A DNA stretch of 64,000 nucleotides from Alphaproteobacteria bacterium (GTDB taxonomy: Bacteria > Pseudomonadota > Alphaproteobacteria > UBA6615), in contig JBDXCV010000009.1 of the NCBI GenBank assembly GCA_039980135.1, forward strand, positions 732,032 to 796,031, read 5' to 3'. Positions 8,403 through 17,281 of the stretch are shown piece after piece. The position numbers and the translations under genes were made by a program. The notes under the pieces are model-generated. The model saw only the letters and a program-made list of their open reading frames with translations, did not search any database and was not told the DNA's origin. Numbering within the stretch: the first letter of the stretch is position 1; every line of letters starts with the position of its first letter.

Positions 8403-10135
8403 TCGGCCGCCTCCACTGCCGGTTTCTTCTCCGGCGTGAACGCAACCGGGCGCGGACTCTGGAAGGATGTGATCAGCTTGTTCGGCCGGCCATAGAGGTA
8501 ACCTTGGCCGTAGTCGATGCCGCACTCGCGCACCAGATCGGCCACGCTTTCCTCTTCGATCATCTCCGCGACCGTCGTCACCCCAAGGTCCCGGCACATG
8601 CCGGCCATGGCCTTCAACAGGGCCTTGCCGCGCGTGTTGTTGATCGCATCGATGACATAAGCGCCGTCGATCTTCACGCAATCGACATGCAGAGAGCTGA
8701 GATACTGAAACGCCGAAACGCCGGCACCAAAATCATCAAGGCATACCGGGTGACCGGCTGACCGCAGTTCCTGAATGATACGGTCGGCCTCTTGGAGGTC
8801 GTCCAGTTGGGCCGATTCGGTCACTTCAAACAGGATGAACTCGCGCGCCACCGAGAATTCTGCAAGCAGGTCGATCAGGTTCTGAACAAAAGACGGCGTA
8901 CTGAGTGACCGTCCCGAGATGTTCACCGCGACCATGTAGCGATAGCCCTGCCCGTTGATCTCATCGAGCCAACACAGGACCTTACGGGCCATCGCCAGGT
9001 CGAAATCACAGATAATTCCGACCTCTTCGGCGAAAGTGACAAACTCGAACGGCGTCGCCTCGAAATTCTCATGGTCAAAGCGCACCAGCGCCTCGAAATG
9101 ATGCGGTCGACCGGTCTTCATGTCGCATATGGGCTGGAACGCGACGTCGAACGCACCGCGCTGGATCATCTTCACGAACTTGTTGCGCCGCTCGACCGTC
9201 TCGGATGCCAGGCTGCTGAAGCCCTCGGACAATTCCCGGACGGTGAATTCGCCCGCCGACTCGTTGCAAAACCGATTGATCGTGTAAACCAGCGCCTTCG
9301 CCGTGTCCGCCTCGCTCATCACACCCGGCTGCACATCGACCGTGGCCGCCTCGACAGACAGTCCCGCACCCTTCGGGTCGACCTCGCGTGCGTAGGTTTC
9401 GATCTGGCCGGACAATGCCGCCATGTCGGCATGCATGGCATGGACAACACCAAACCTGTTGTCGTCCAGCTGGCCCGCGAGATCGCCATGGAGCGAGTTC
9501 GCCCGGAACATGGAGCCCATCGTCGCCGACAGTTCGTCCTGCGCTTCCTCGGTCAGGCGTTCTCGCAGTTCGTCGTAATCCCCCAGCTCGATCATCGTGA
9601 GCTGGCATTCTTCACCATCGGTGCTGGCTTCGGAGAGTGCCTGCGTCGCGATCTCGGCGAACGAACCCTTGTCGTACACCTCCATACCCTCAACGCGCAC
9701 CGCGTCCTCGTCGGCAATCGGACTGACGGCCGGCTTCACCCTGAACGACAGGTAGGTGTGTCCACCCAGATCGCTCATGTGAAAGCCGCTCAGGCTGAGC
9801 ACGACCGACTGACCGGCCGGTGTGCAGAATGTGATCAGCGCATCATCGATCCGCGTGCCGGCGCGGGCATCCCGGAGCAGTCGATCGAGTTTCCTCTGGT
9901 CGGCCTCGTGAATGAGATCCTTGAGACGGGCACCCTTGAGCTGCTCGGCATCGCTTCCGGTAAAGGCCTTCGTGGCGCCCACCGCAAACGTAACCTCACC
10001 TGCCACGTCGACTTCGAAGAGCAGGTCGGCGTTGCAGAATGCGAGCGCAACGAAACGATCACGCTCCGCGCGCAAGCCGCCGAGGTCCCGGCGCGCGTCG
10101 TCAGACAGACCCAATGTTCCCGGGGATTGACTCAA
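8399..10135 (-). CDS. PAS - degenerate GGDEF - EAL cyclic-di-GMP phosphodiesterase
   Basis: Predicted to hydrolyse cyclic di-GMP to pGpG. The 578-residue protein contains a PAS-like sensor (about 28-135), a decayed GGDEF domain (about 150-270, with DDNRFG at 224-229 in place of GGDEF) and an EAL domain (about 320-560). The EAL catalytic set looks complete: EALVR (348-352), N405, the ExTE of FEVTES (437-440), DDFGAG (467-472), K488, E524 and QGYLYGRP (544-551). The start is chosen as TTG at 10135, with GGAG eight bases upstream; TTG or GTG codons further upstream are alternatives. First gene of the c-di-GMP operon, divergent from the nucleotidase gene. Confidence 0.92.
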   Translation of the reverse strand: MSQSPGTLGLSDDARRDLGGLRAERDRFVALAFCNADLLFEVDVAGEVTFAVGATKAFTGSDAEQLKGARLKDLIHEADQRKLDRLLRDARAGTRIDDALITFCTPAGQSVVLSLSGFHMSDLGGHTYLSFRVKPAVSPIADEDAVRVEGMEVYDKGSFAEIATQALSEASTDGEECQLTMIELGDYDELRERLTEEAQDELSATMGSMFRANSLHGDLAGQLDDNRFGVVHAMHADMAALSGQIETYAREVDPKGAGLSVEAATVDVQPGVMSEADTAKALVYTINRFCNESAGEFTVRELSEGFSSLASETVERRNKFVKMIQRGAFDVAFQPICDMKTGRPHHFEALVRFDHENFEATPFEFVTFAEEVGIICDFDLAMARKVLCWLDEINGQGYRYMVAVNISGRSLSTPSFVQNLIDLLAEFSVAREFILFEVTESAQLDDLQEADRIIQELRSAGHPVCLDDFGAGVSAFQYLSSLHVDCVKIDGAYVIDAINNTRGKALLKAMAGMCRDLGVTTVAEMIEEESVADLVRECGIDYGQGYLYGRPNKLITSFQSPRPVAFTPEKKPAVEAAE

Positions 10136-10247
10136 TCCCTTGTCTCCGCTTCGTTTCAACGATCTCCGCAACGGTGATGACGCGCGGATAAATTCAATGC
10201 GGTGCAATCCTACCGTCACCGCGGTTAACGAAGTCTTATTGACGCGG

Positions 10248-10281
10248 CCGGGATTCCCTCCCGCCACGCCCGGAATCCCGG
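10248..10281 (+). other. Perfect 10-bp inverted repeat in the nucleotidase leader
   Basis: CCGGGATTCC (10248-10257) and GGAATCCCGG (10272-10281) form a perfect stem with a 14-base loop. It lies in the divergent intergenic region, 13 bases before the ATG of the pyrimidine 5'-nucleotidase gene and just ahead of its ribosome site. It could be an operator or an mRNA leader hairpin. No run of T follows, so a terminator is unlikely. Confidence 0.5.
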
Positions 10282-10294
10282 GGTTGAGGAACGT

Positions 10295-10984
10295 ATGAAA
10301 CCGATTGCGGAACTGAAGCAGACGGAAAGCTGGATTTTCGATCTCGACAACACCCTCTACCCTGCATCCACAGGGTTGATGGCGCAGGTGTCGTCCCGGA
10401 TGACGACGTTCGTCGCAGACTTGTTGGGCGTTGAGCCCGAGTCCGCACTGGTTGAACAAAAACGCATGTTCCGCGAACACGGAACCACCCTGCGCGGCCT
10501 GATGAATTATCATGCGGTCGACCCCACCGCGTTCATGGCCTATGTCCATGCCGTCGACTATGGGCTGGTCGATGAGAACCCCCGCCTGGCGCGTGTGCTG
10601 CGCGCACTGCCCGGGCAGAAAATTGTCTACACGAATGCGTCGGTTCCGCATGCCGAATCCGTGCTCGAAAGGCTGGGCATCGCGGACGTCTTTGCGGGAA
10701 TTTTCGACGTCGCCGCCGCCGATTATGTGCCCAAACCGAACCCGCGCCCCTATGACGTCCTCGCGGCACGCCACGGGGTCGAACCGTCGCGCGCGGTCAT
10801 GGTCGAGGATATCGCCCACAATCTGGCCCCGGCCGCTGCGATGGGCATGACAACACTGTGGGTTCGCACGAATGGCCCGGTGGATGCCTATTGGGCAGCA
10901 CCATCCGAAGACGACGACTATGTGCACCATCAGACCGACGATCTTGTTGCGTGGCTGGAAAAAGTGGCGGCGCATGACCGATGA
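10295..10984 (+). CDS. HAD-family pyrimidine 5'-nucleotidase
   Basis: HAD hydrolase of 229 residues predicted to dephosphorylate pyrimidine nucleoside monophosphates or similar phosphates. Motif I is FDLDNTLYP, motif II lies around VYTNAS (residues 110-115), and motifs III/IV correspond to K(PNPRPYD) and VEDIAHNL. The DLDNTLYP signature with a helical cap matches the SDT1/pyr-5'-nucleotidase subfamily. In related genomes this gene accompanies argB and dapD; here the c-di-GMP block lies between it and argB. The ATG is preceded by GAGGA. dapD follows after 109 bases. Confidence 0.88.
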   Translation: MKPIAELKQTESWIFDLDNTLYPASTGLMAQVSSRMTTFVADLLGVEPESALVEQKRMFREHGTTLRGLMNYHAVDPTAFMAYVHAVDYGLVDENPRLARVLRALPGQKIVYTNASVPHAESVLERLGIADVFAGIFDVAAADYVPKPNPRPYDVLAARHGVEPSRAVMVEDIAHNLAPAAAMGMTTLWVRTNGPVDAYWAAPSEDDDYVHHQTDDLVAWLEKVAAHDR

Positions 10985-11093
10985 AAACGCCCATGCGCGT
11001 TGACATCGGGGCCTGACCGCCGCCATCTTCGCGCCGCCAACCAAACCAAGCATGGACAACGCCCGCAAGGGCGCGCACTGACAGGAAAAGCCA

Positions 11094-11939
11094 ATGAGCA
11101 CGAGTGATCTTCAATCCGCGATCGAAACCGCATGGGACAACCGTGAATCCCTGACGCCGGCCACAACGGGCGCCGACCGCGAAGCCGTGGAGACCGCGCT
11201 CGCCCAGCTCGATAGCGGCGCCGCGCGCGTCGCCGAGAAGATTGACGACGCATGGCAGGTCAACGAATGGCTCAAGAAGGCCGTTCTCCTGTCGTTCCGG
11301 CTGAACGATATGGAGATGATCTCCGGCGGCCCGGGCGACGGAACGGCGTGGTGGGACAAGGTCCCGTCGAAATTCGCCGGCTGGGGGCCGGGTGAGTTCG
11401 AGGCCGCCGGTTTCCGCGCGGTGCCGAATGCGATCGTCCGTCATTCCGCCTTCATCGCGCCCGGTGCCGTGCTGATGCCGAGTTTCGTCAATCTGGGTGC
11501 CTATGTCGGCAGCGGCACCATGGTCGACACATGGGCCACGGTCGGCAGTTGCGCACAGATCGGTGCCAACGTGCACCTGTCGGGCGGCGCGGGGATCGGC
11601 GGCGTCCTGGAACCGCTGCAGGCCAACCCGGTCGTCATCGAGGATAATTGCTTCATCGGCGCGCGCTCGGAAGTCGCCGAAGGCGTGATTGTCGAGGAAG
11701 GGGCCGTGCTTTCGATGGGCGTGTATCTGGGTGCATCGACCAAAATCATCGATCGCGAGACCGGTGAAACACTGACCGGCCGCGTACCGGCCTATTCGGT
11801 GGTCGTTCCCGGCAGTCTGCCCGGCAAGCCGTTGCCTGACGGCAGCCCGGGCCCAAGCCTCTACTGCGCGGTGATCGTCAAGCGCGTCGATGCCCAGACC
11901 CGGTCCAAGACCTCCATCAACGAGCTGCTGCGCGACTGA
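11094..11939 (+). CDS. dapD: 2,3,4,5-tetrahydropyridine-2,6-dicarboxylate N-succinyltransferase
   Basis: Transfers succinyl from succinyl-CoA to tetrahydrodipicolinate in the succinylase branch of lysine and diaminopimelate synthesis. The 281-residue protein shows an N-terminal helical domain and a left-handed beta-helix of hexapeptide repeats from about residue 105 to 230 (for example the [20 protein letters not shown] region). It is followed 14 bases later by dapE, the next-but-one enzyme of the pathway. An AGGAAAAGCC ribosome site precedes the ATG. Confidence 0.97.
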   Translation: MSTSDLQSAIETAWDNRESLTPATTGADREAVETALAQLDSGAARVAEKIDDAWQVNEWLKKAVLLSFRLNDMEMISGGPGDGTAWWDKVPSKFAGWGPGEFEAAGFRAVPNAIVRHSAFIAPGAVLMPSFVNLGAYVGSGTMVDTWATVGSCAQIGANVHLSGGAGIGGVLEPLQANPVVIEDNCFIGARSEVAEGVIVEEGAVLSMGVYLGASTKIIDRETGETLTGRVPAYSVVVPGSLPGKPLPDGSPGPSLYCAVIVKRVDAQTRSKTSINELLRD

Positions 11940-11953
11940 TATTCGCGCCCGTC

Positions 11954-13141
11954 ATGACCGAACCCACACCCACAGACGACCCGATCGCGCTTTCCCAGGC
12001 GCTGATCCGCTGCCCCAGCGTCACGCCCGAAGACGGCGGCGCGCTCGGCGTTCTGGATTCGGCGCTCGAGTCGCTGGGGTTCACCGTCCACCGGCTTCGC
12101 TTCACCGATGTGGATACACCGGATGTGAATAATCTTTACGCCCGCCTCGGCGATGGTGGTGCGAATTTCTGCTTCGCGGGGCATACGGATGTCGTCCCGG
12201 TCGGCGATCCGGACGCATGGGCGGGTGATCCGTTCGCGGGTGACGTGATCGACGGTCACCTCTTCGGCCGTGGCGCGGCCGACATGAAGAGCGCCATCGC
12301 GGCGTTCACGGCCGCCACCGGTCGTCTCATCGCCCGCCATGGCGCGCCTGACAGCTGGTCACAACCCGGCTCCATCAGCCTGCTGATTACCGGGGATGAG
12401 GAAGGCCCCGCCATCAACGGCACCCGCAAGGTTCTGGAATGGCTTGTAGACAGGGGCGAGGCGCTCGACGCCTGTCTGGTCGGTGAGCCGACCAATCCGG
12501 ACGCCATGGGTGACATGATCAAGATCGGGCGCCGCGGCAGCATGATGGGTTATCTGACCGTCCGCGGCGTTCAGGGTCACGCGGCCTATCCGCATCTGGC
12601 CGATAACCCGGCCCATCGGATCGTGCGCCTGCTCGACGCCCTGACCGCCGAGCCTCTCGACGAGGGCACCGAACATTTCCAGCCCTCGACCCTGCAGATC
12701 ACCACAATCGATATCGGGAACCCGGCGGAGAACGTTATTCCCGGCGAGGCACGTGCGACCTTCAACATCCGGTTCTGCGATCTGCATACGTCGGAAAGCC
12801 TGAAAATTCGGCTCCACGGAACACTGGATGCCGCCAGCGGAGGCGGCGATTACGATCTCGCATTCCGTATCACGGGCGAGGCCTTCCTCACGCCACCCGG
12901 TGCCCTGAGCGATTCAATTGCGAATGCCGTGATGGCCGTCACGGGGCGGCGGCCGGAGCTCAGCACGACCGGCGGCACATCGGATGCCCGCTTCATCAAG
13001 GACTTCTGCCCGGTCGCCGAATTCGGCCTGGTCGGCCAGACCATGCACAAGGTCGACGAGAATGTGAGTTGCGCCGACATCGAGGCGCTCGCAGAAATCT
13101 ATCTCAAGGTGCTCGAAACCTATTTCGGACTGAGCCAATAA
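11954..13141 (+). CDS. dapE: Succinyl-diaminopimelate desuccinylase
   Basis: Zinc M20-family amidohydrolase that removes succinate from N-succinyl-LL-diaminopimelate. The 395-residue protein has the metal-site phrases [24 protein letters not shown] and [12 protein letters not shown], with the catalytic EE pair in the last, plus the dimerisation lid region and a C-terminal TMHKVDE metal histidine. Co-directional with dapD and probably one transcript with it and the following membrane-protein gene. Confidence 0.97.
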   Translation: MTEPTPTDDPIALSQALIRCPSVTPEDGGALGVLDSALESLGFTVHRLRFTDVDTPDVNNLYARLGDGGANFCFAGHTDVVPVGDPDAWAGDPFAGDVIDGHLFGRGAADMKSAIAAFTAATGRLIARHGAPDSWSQPGSISLLITGDEEGPAINGTRKVLEWLVDRGEALDACLVGEPTNPDAMGDMIKIGRRGSMMGYLTVRGVQGHAAYPHLADNPAHRIVRLLDALTAEPLDEGTEHFQPSTLQITTIDIGNPAENVIPGEARATFNIRFCDLHTSESLKIRLHGTLDAASGGGDYDLAFRITGEAFLTPPGALSDSIANAVMAVTGRRPELSTTGGTSDARFIKDFCPVAEFGLVGQTMHKVDENVSCADIEALAEIYLKVLETYFGLSQ

Positions 13142-13169
13142 CGATCGGGGATGCGCCGCGGCGCGCGAC

Positions 13170-13745
13170 ATGAACCCACTGGAAGCCGCTCACGGAGTAT
13201 TCGGCGCCTGGCGCCTGCTGCATTTCGACCGGTCCGGATTGCGCCATTTCCGGTCGACTCCGGAAGGGTTCTGGAATTCGTTCTGGGTCGCGGTCCTCGC
13301 GCTCCCGGCCGAGGCAATTATGAGCCTTCTGGTCCTTTCGGCGCTGCCCGAGACCGCACCCGAGGCCAGTCTCGGCCGCGTCACCCTGGTTTTCGTATTC
13401 ATATTCGTCGTGCGCTGGCTCGCCTATCTGGCGGCGATTGCCGAACTTTCAGAAGCCATCCTGCGCCGTGAACACTTCGTTACCTACGCCGTTGCATACA
13501 ACTGGTCCCAAATCGTCCGGATCGTCATCCTGCTACCCGCCGTGGCCATTTTTGCGGTCGACGGCGTCGACGGCTCCGGCTGGGGTATCGCGATCTTCTA
13601 TGCCGCCCAGGTCGGCCTCTGGGTCTATTCCTGGGTAATTGCGCGCATTGCCCTCGACGCGCCACGCGGTGCGGCGATCATGACCGTCGTCATCGAAATC
13701 GCGATTGCCGGCATGTTCGCCTTCGCGTTCAACGCGATCGTCTAA
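13170..13745 (+). CDS. Multi-pass membrane protein of unknown function downstream of dapE
   Basis: A 191-residue protein with about five hydrophobic segments (roughly residues 40-62, 70-92, 112-130, 142-160 and 168-190). The soluble N-terminus reads GAWRLLHFDRSGLRHF. I see no catalytic motif. The overall look, a short soluble start followed by a bundle of membrane helices, recalls Yip1-like proteins, but I cannot assign it. It starts 28 bases after dapE and its stop overlaps the stop of the convergent MFS gene by four bases. Confidence 0.8.
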   Translation: MNPLEAAHGVFGAWRLLHFDRSGLRHFRSTPEGFWNSFWVAVLALPAEAIMSLLVLSALPETAPEASLGRVTLVFVFIFVVRWLAYLAAIAELSEAILRREHFVTYAVAYNWSQIVRIVILLPAVAIFAVDGVDGSGWGIAIFYAAQVGLWVYSWVIARIALDAPRGAAIMTVVIEIAIAGMFAFAFNAIV

Positions 13746-14944
13746 TTGCGGCAGGCGCGCAATCCAGCCAGACCCGCCACGAGAATCAGCGCGGATGCAC
13801 CCGCAACACATACCGCCAACGGCCATGCCGTGCCGTCCGGGGCCTGGCTGACAAAAAACGCACCCGCCGCCGCGCCCGTCATCTCGAATGTGGCCAGCAT
13901 CGCTGCGCTCATCCCGCGCCCCTGATCGCCGGCCTGTTGAAAGGCCAGGACCGGCGCCGAGGCAAATAACGGGCCCAGGGCAAAGGCAAACACGCTCATC
14001 GCCGCCGTAAGGGTGACCGGCGTATCGCCGACCGCGACGGCCAGCAGCATCAGCAACCCCGATACCGACGCCGTCACAACCCCCAATGCGAAGAGCCTTG
14101 TGACACCGATCCGGGCGACGACCTTGTTCGACAGCATGCTACCGAAGAAGAACGCGGTCACGATTGCGCCCTGGAACAACCCGTAATGCCGTGTGGCAAC
14201 GCCGTGCCGATCGATCAACAGGAACGGCGCCTCGGTGATGAAAGCAAAAATCGCACCCAGGGCCAGCCCGAGGGTCAGCGCAATCGACACAAACGCCGGC
14301 AAAGACAACAGCCGGGCATAGCCCGTCACGACCGAGCCGATCCGCAACGCCACCCGCTCGCCCGACACCAGGGTCTCCGGCAGGCGCAGGACCGCCAACA
14401 AAAGGACCGCGGCAACAATGCCGGTCAGCAGGATGAAGTTCGCCTGCCAGCCGTACCATTCGAAAACAAACCCGCCGATGATCGGGCCGACGGCCGGCAC
14501 CAGCGCGATGATCATGCCGTAAATCGCATAGACCTTGGCCGAATCCTCGGATTTGTAGATGTCGCCGATCACCGCGAGGACGATCACTGCCTCGACGCTG
14601 GCCGACGCCCCCATCAGGATGCGCGCCGCCAGGAGATGTCCGATAGTCTGTGACAGGGCGGCACCAATCGCCGTAAACAGGAATGCGGTCATGCCAATCA
14701 GGAACACGATGCGCCGGCCATATCTGTCGCTCAACGGCCCCCAGATGAGCTGGGCCACCGCAAAAGCAGCCATATTCAACGCCATGGTGAGCTGCACCGT
14801 TTCAGCGTCGGTATCGAAATAGCCCGGCAGATGGGGCAGCGACGGCGCGTAGAGGTCGGTCGACAGGAGCGAGGCGCCGCCGGCCGCGATGAGAATAAAC
14901 AGGATCAGTCGTGACGGGCGCTGCGAATCCGAATTCTGCGCCAA
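13742..14944 (-). CDS. Bcr/CflA-type MFS drug efflux transporter
   Basis: Proton-driven multidrug exporter of the DHA1 family, 400 residues with 12 predicted membrane segments. The motif GPLSDRYGRR in the first cytoplasmic loop and the DLYAPSLPHLP phrase in helix 1 are typical of the Bcr/CflA group. The start is a TTG at 14944, one base after the truA stop, with GGAG at the proper distance inside the end of truA; an in-frame extension upstream would be antisense-like sequence inside truA. It is the last gene of the def/fmt/truA-side minus-strand cluster, an accessory addition to housekeeping genes. Confidence 0.88.
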   Translation of the reverse strand: MAQNSDSQRPSRLILFILIAAGGASLLSTDLYAPSLPHLPGYFDTDAETVQLTMALNMAAFAVAQLIWGPLSDRYGRRIVFLIGMTAFLFTAIGAALSQTIGHLLAARILMGASASVEAVIVLAVIGDIYKSEDSAKVYAIYGMIIALVPAVGPIIGGFVFEWYGWQANFILLTGIVAAVLLLAVLRLPETLVSGERVALRIGSVVTGYARLLSLPAFVSIALTLGLALGAIFAFITEAPFLLIDRHGVATRHYGLFQGAIVTAFFFGSMLSNKVVARIGVTRLFALGVVTASVSGLLMLLAVAVGDTPVTLTAAMSVFAFALGPLFASAPVLAFQQAGDQGRGMSAAMLATFEMTGAAAGAFFVSQAPDGTAWPLAVCVAGASALILVAGLAGLRACRN

Positions 14945-14945
14945 C

Positions 14946-15683
14946 TCAATACTCCACGCGTACGAGGCAGAGCCCGTCCGCCGGTGCCGTGGGGCCGCCC
15001 GCCGCGCGGTCGCGCGCCGCCAGGGCATCGCGTACATCTCCGCGCGTCCACTTGCCTTCGCCGACCAGCTTGAGCGTACCGACGATGTTCCGCACCTGGT
15101 GATGCAGAAAAGACGGCGCCGACACATCGACGACCAGTTCATCTTCATGTCTTGAAACCGTCAGCCGGTCGAGCGTCTTCACCGGCGACCTGGCCTGGCA
15201 CAGGGTCGCGCGGAACGAGGTAAAATCGTGATGCCCGACAAGTTCCTGCGCGGCGTCCGCCATCGTGTCGGCATCGAGCCGGACCCGGACCCACCAGACC
15301 CGCCCCGCGTCGAGGGCCGGCTGCGGCCGGCGATTGAGGATCCGGTAGCGGTAGTGCCGCGCGGTCGCGGCATAGCGGGCGTGAAAATCATCGTCGACCA
15401 CCTCGGCCCGCAGCACGGCAATCGGAATTTCGCGTAAAAAATGGTTCATCGCGTCGCGCACCGTCTCGGCACTGACGTCTTTCTCGATATCCACATGTGC
15501 GGTCTGCGCCTCGGCATGGACCCCGGCATCGGTGCGGCCCGCGCCGTGGACGATCGCCGCCTCGTCGCAAAACGCATGTACCGCCCGTTCGAGTTCGGCT
15601 TGAATTGAGGGACCATTATCCTGCCGCTGCCAGCCGACATAACCAGTCCCGTCATACTCGACCGTCAGCTTGTAGCGAGTCAT
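14946..15683 (-). CDS. truA: tRNA pseudouridine(38-40) synthase
   Basis: Isomerises uridines 38-40 in tRNA anticodon arms to pseudouridine. The 245-residue protein carries the catalytic Asp in GRTDAGVHA (residues 49-57) and the RHYRYRI phrase of the family, and ends with the LVRVEY C-terminal strand. Its ATG overlaps the end of fmt by four bases, so both are translated from one message. Confidence 0.96.
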   Translation of the reverse strand: MTRYKLTVEYDGTGYVGWQRQDNGPSIQAELERAVHAFCDEAAIVHGAGRTDAGVHAEAQTAHVDIEKDVSAETVRDAMNHFLREIPIAVLRAEVVDDDFHARYAATARHYRYRILNRRPQPALDAGRVWWVRVRLDADTMADAAQELVGHHDFTSFRATLCQARSPVKTLDRLTVSRHEDELVVDVSAPSFLHHQVRNIVGTLKLVGEGKWTRGDVRDALAARDRAAGGPTAPADGLCLVRVEY

Positions 15684-16594
15684 GTGAACACCGTGCCCGC
15701 CGTGACCGGTCGGCCACGCAGATAATCCGCCGCCGCCAGCGCAGCCTTGCCCGCCCGCTGGACGGTGATCAGCCGCAACGCTCCGTCGCCGCAGGCCACG
15801 GTAAGCATATCATCGAGCACCGTTCCGGGTTCACCGTGACCCGCGACCATGTCGGCCGCCAGCACCTTGATCCGTTCGCCGTCATGTTCGAACCAGGCGC
15901 CGGGCCAGGGGGCGAAGGCGCGCACATGGCGTTCGAGCTGTGCCGCCGGCAGGGCCCAGTCGATCCGCTCTTCGCCACGCGTGATCTTCGCCGCATAGGT
16001 CTCGCCCGCGTCCGGCTGCGGGACAGCCTCCAACGTGCAAGCCTCCAGACCCGCCAGCGCCTCGACGATCAGCTTCCCGCCCAGTGCCGCAAGCGCGTCG
16101 TGGAGCATGCCCGCATTGGTTTGGGCGGTGATCGGCAGGGCTTCACGCAGCAATTCCGGGCCGGTATCGAGCCCGGCGTCCATCTGCATGATCGTGACCC
16201 CGGTCTCTGAATCACCGGCCTGGATCGCGCGCTGGATCGGCGCCGCACCGCGCCAACGCGGCAGCAGGGACGCATGAATATTGATGCAGCCGAGCCTCGG
16301 CGCATCGAGCACCGGCTGGGGCAGGATCAGGCCGTACGCGACAACCACGGCGGCGTCGAGATTCAACGCCGCAAACGCGACCTGGGCCTCCTCGTCGCGC
16401 AGGGTTGCCGGCGTACGCACCGGAATTCCTGCGGCGTCGGCATGGTCATGGACCGGCGAGCGGCGCCCGCTCTGTCCTCGACCGGCCGGACGCGGCGGTT
16501 GGGTATAGACGCACGTAACCTCATGCCCTGCCGCACGCAGCGTATCGAGCGCCGGGACCGAAAAATCCGGGGTGCCGAGAAAGGCTATACGCAT
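15680..16594 (-). CDS. fmt: Methionyl-tRNA formyltransferase
   Basis: Formylates initiator Met-tRNA using 10-formyltetrahydrofolate. The 304-residue protein has the N-terminal [10 protein letters not shown] phrase, the formyl-transfer site [19 protein letters not shown] (Asn/His pair) with a following Asp in the GDSETGVTI strand, and the C-terminal tRNA-binding domain. It lies 58 bases downstream of def, the enzyme that later removes the formyl group, and overlaps truA. Confidence 0.97.
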   Translation of the reverse strand: MRIAFLGTPDFSVPALDTLRAAGHEVTCVYTQPPRPAGRGQSGRRSPVHDHADAAGIPVRTPATLRDEEAQVAFAALNLDAAVVVAYGLILPQPVLDAPRLGCINIHASLLPRWRGAAPIQRAIQAGDSETGVTIMQMDAGLDTGPELLREALPITAQTNAGMLHDALAALGGKLIVEALAGLEACTLEAVPQPDAGETYAAKITRGEERIDWALPAAQLERHVRAFAPWPGAWFEHDGERIKVLAADMVAGHGEPGTVLDDMLTVACGDGALRLITVQRAGKAALAAADYLRGRPVTAGTVFT

Positions 16595-16652
16595 GTTCCG
16601 TGCCGTCCCGTCTTCATCTGCGCGGCGGAGGCGTGGCTGCCGTTCGCGCCGT

Positions 16653-17165
16653 CTAGGCCTGCTGCCGCTTCAGCTTCTTCATTTTGCGCAGGATGATATT
16701 CCGCTTGAGCGGCGTCAGATAATCAATGAACAGGACCCCGTCGAGATGATCGATCTCATGCTGGATACAGGCCGACAACAAGCCGCTCGCGTCGAGCTCC
16801 TGTGTGTCGCCGTCGGGGTCGAGAAAGCCGACCTTGATCTCGCGCGACCGCGACACCTCGCCATAGTGGTCGGGAATGGACAGGCAACCTTCTTCGGCCA
16901 GCACATTCTCTTCCGACCGCCAGGTAATTTCGGGGTTGATCATCCGATAGGGCTGTGGCGCCTCATCCTCGCGCGCCACATCGCACACGATCACGCGCTG
17001 TTCCGCGGCCACCTGGGGCGCCGACAGGCCAATTCCGGGCGCCTCATACATGGTCTCGAGCATATCGTCGAGCAGCCGGCGCACCCCGTCATCGATCGAC
17101 GCGACCGGTTCGCACTTCACCTTGAGCACCGGGTCCGGTGCCAGAACGATCGGCAACTTCGCCAT
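16653..17165 (-). CDS. def: Peptide deformylase
   Basis: Metal-dependent hydrolase removing the N-formyl group from nascent proteins. All three motifs are visible in the 170-residue protein: GIGLSAPQV (motif 1, with Ser where many enzymes have Ala), EEGCLS (motif 2, Cys metal ligand) and QHEIDHLDG (motif 3, HExxH). First gene of the def-fmt-truA-MFS run; divergent from rmuC across 116 bases. Confidence 0.96.
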   Translation of the reverse strand: MAKLPIVLAPDPVLKVKCEPVASIDDGVRRLLDDMLETMYEAPGIGLSAPQVAAEQRVIVCDVAREDEAPQPYRMINPEITWRSEENVLAEEGCLSIPDHYGEVSRSREIKVGFLDPDGDTQELDASGLLSACIQHEIDHLDGVLFIDYLTPLKRNIILRKMKKLKRQQA

Positions 17166-17281
17166 CGCGCGTGACCTCTAAAACTGAGAAAATCCAGACA
17201 ATTCCGGCTGTTACCTATGACCTCCCATGCCCGGCGTCAAGCCGACCGGCGACTCATGGCCATGATTGCTAGAATGAACCC

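Noticed and set aside
8403..8681. N-terminal extension of the diguanylate cyclase frame
   Set aside because: The extra residues lie within the EAL coding region in another frame and look like low-complexity Arg/Gly sequence; the ATGA overlap gives a better start.
10136..11101. Open frame extending the EAL gene upstream to 11101
   Set aside because: It lies opposite the pyrimidine 5'-nucleotidase and dapD genes, has no family resemblance and no suitable start; high GC keeps antisense frames open.
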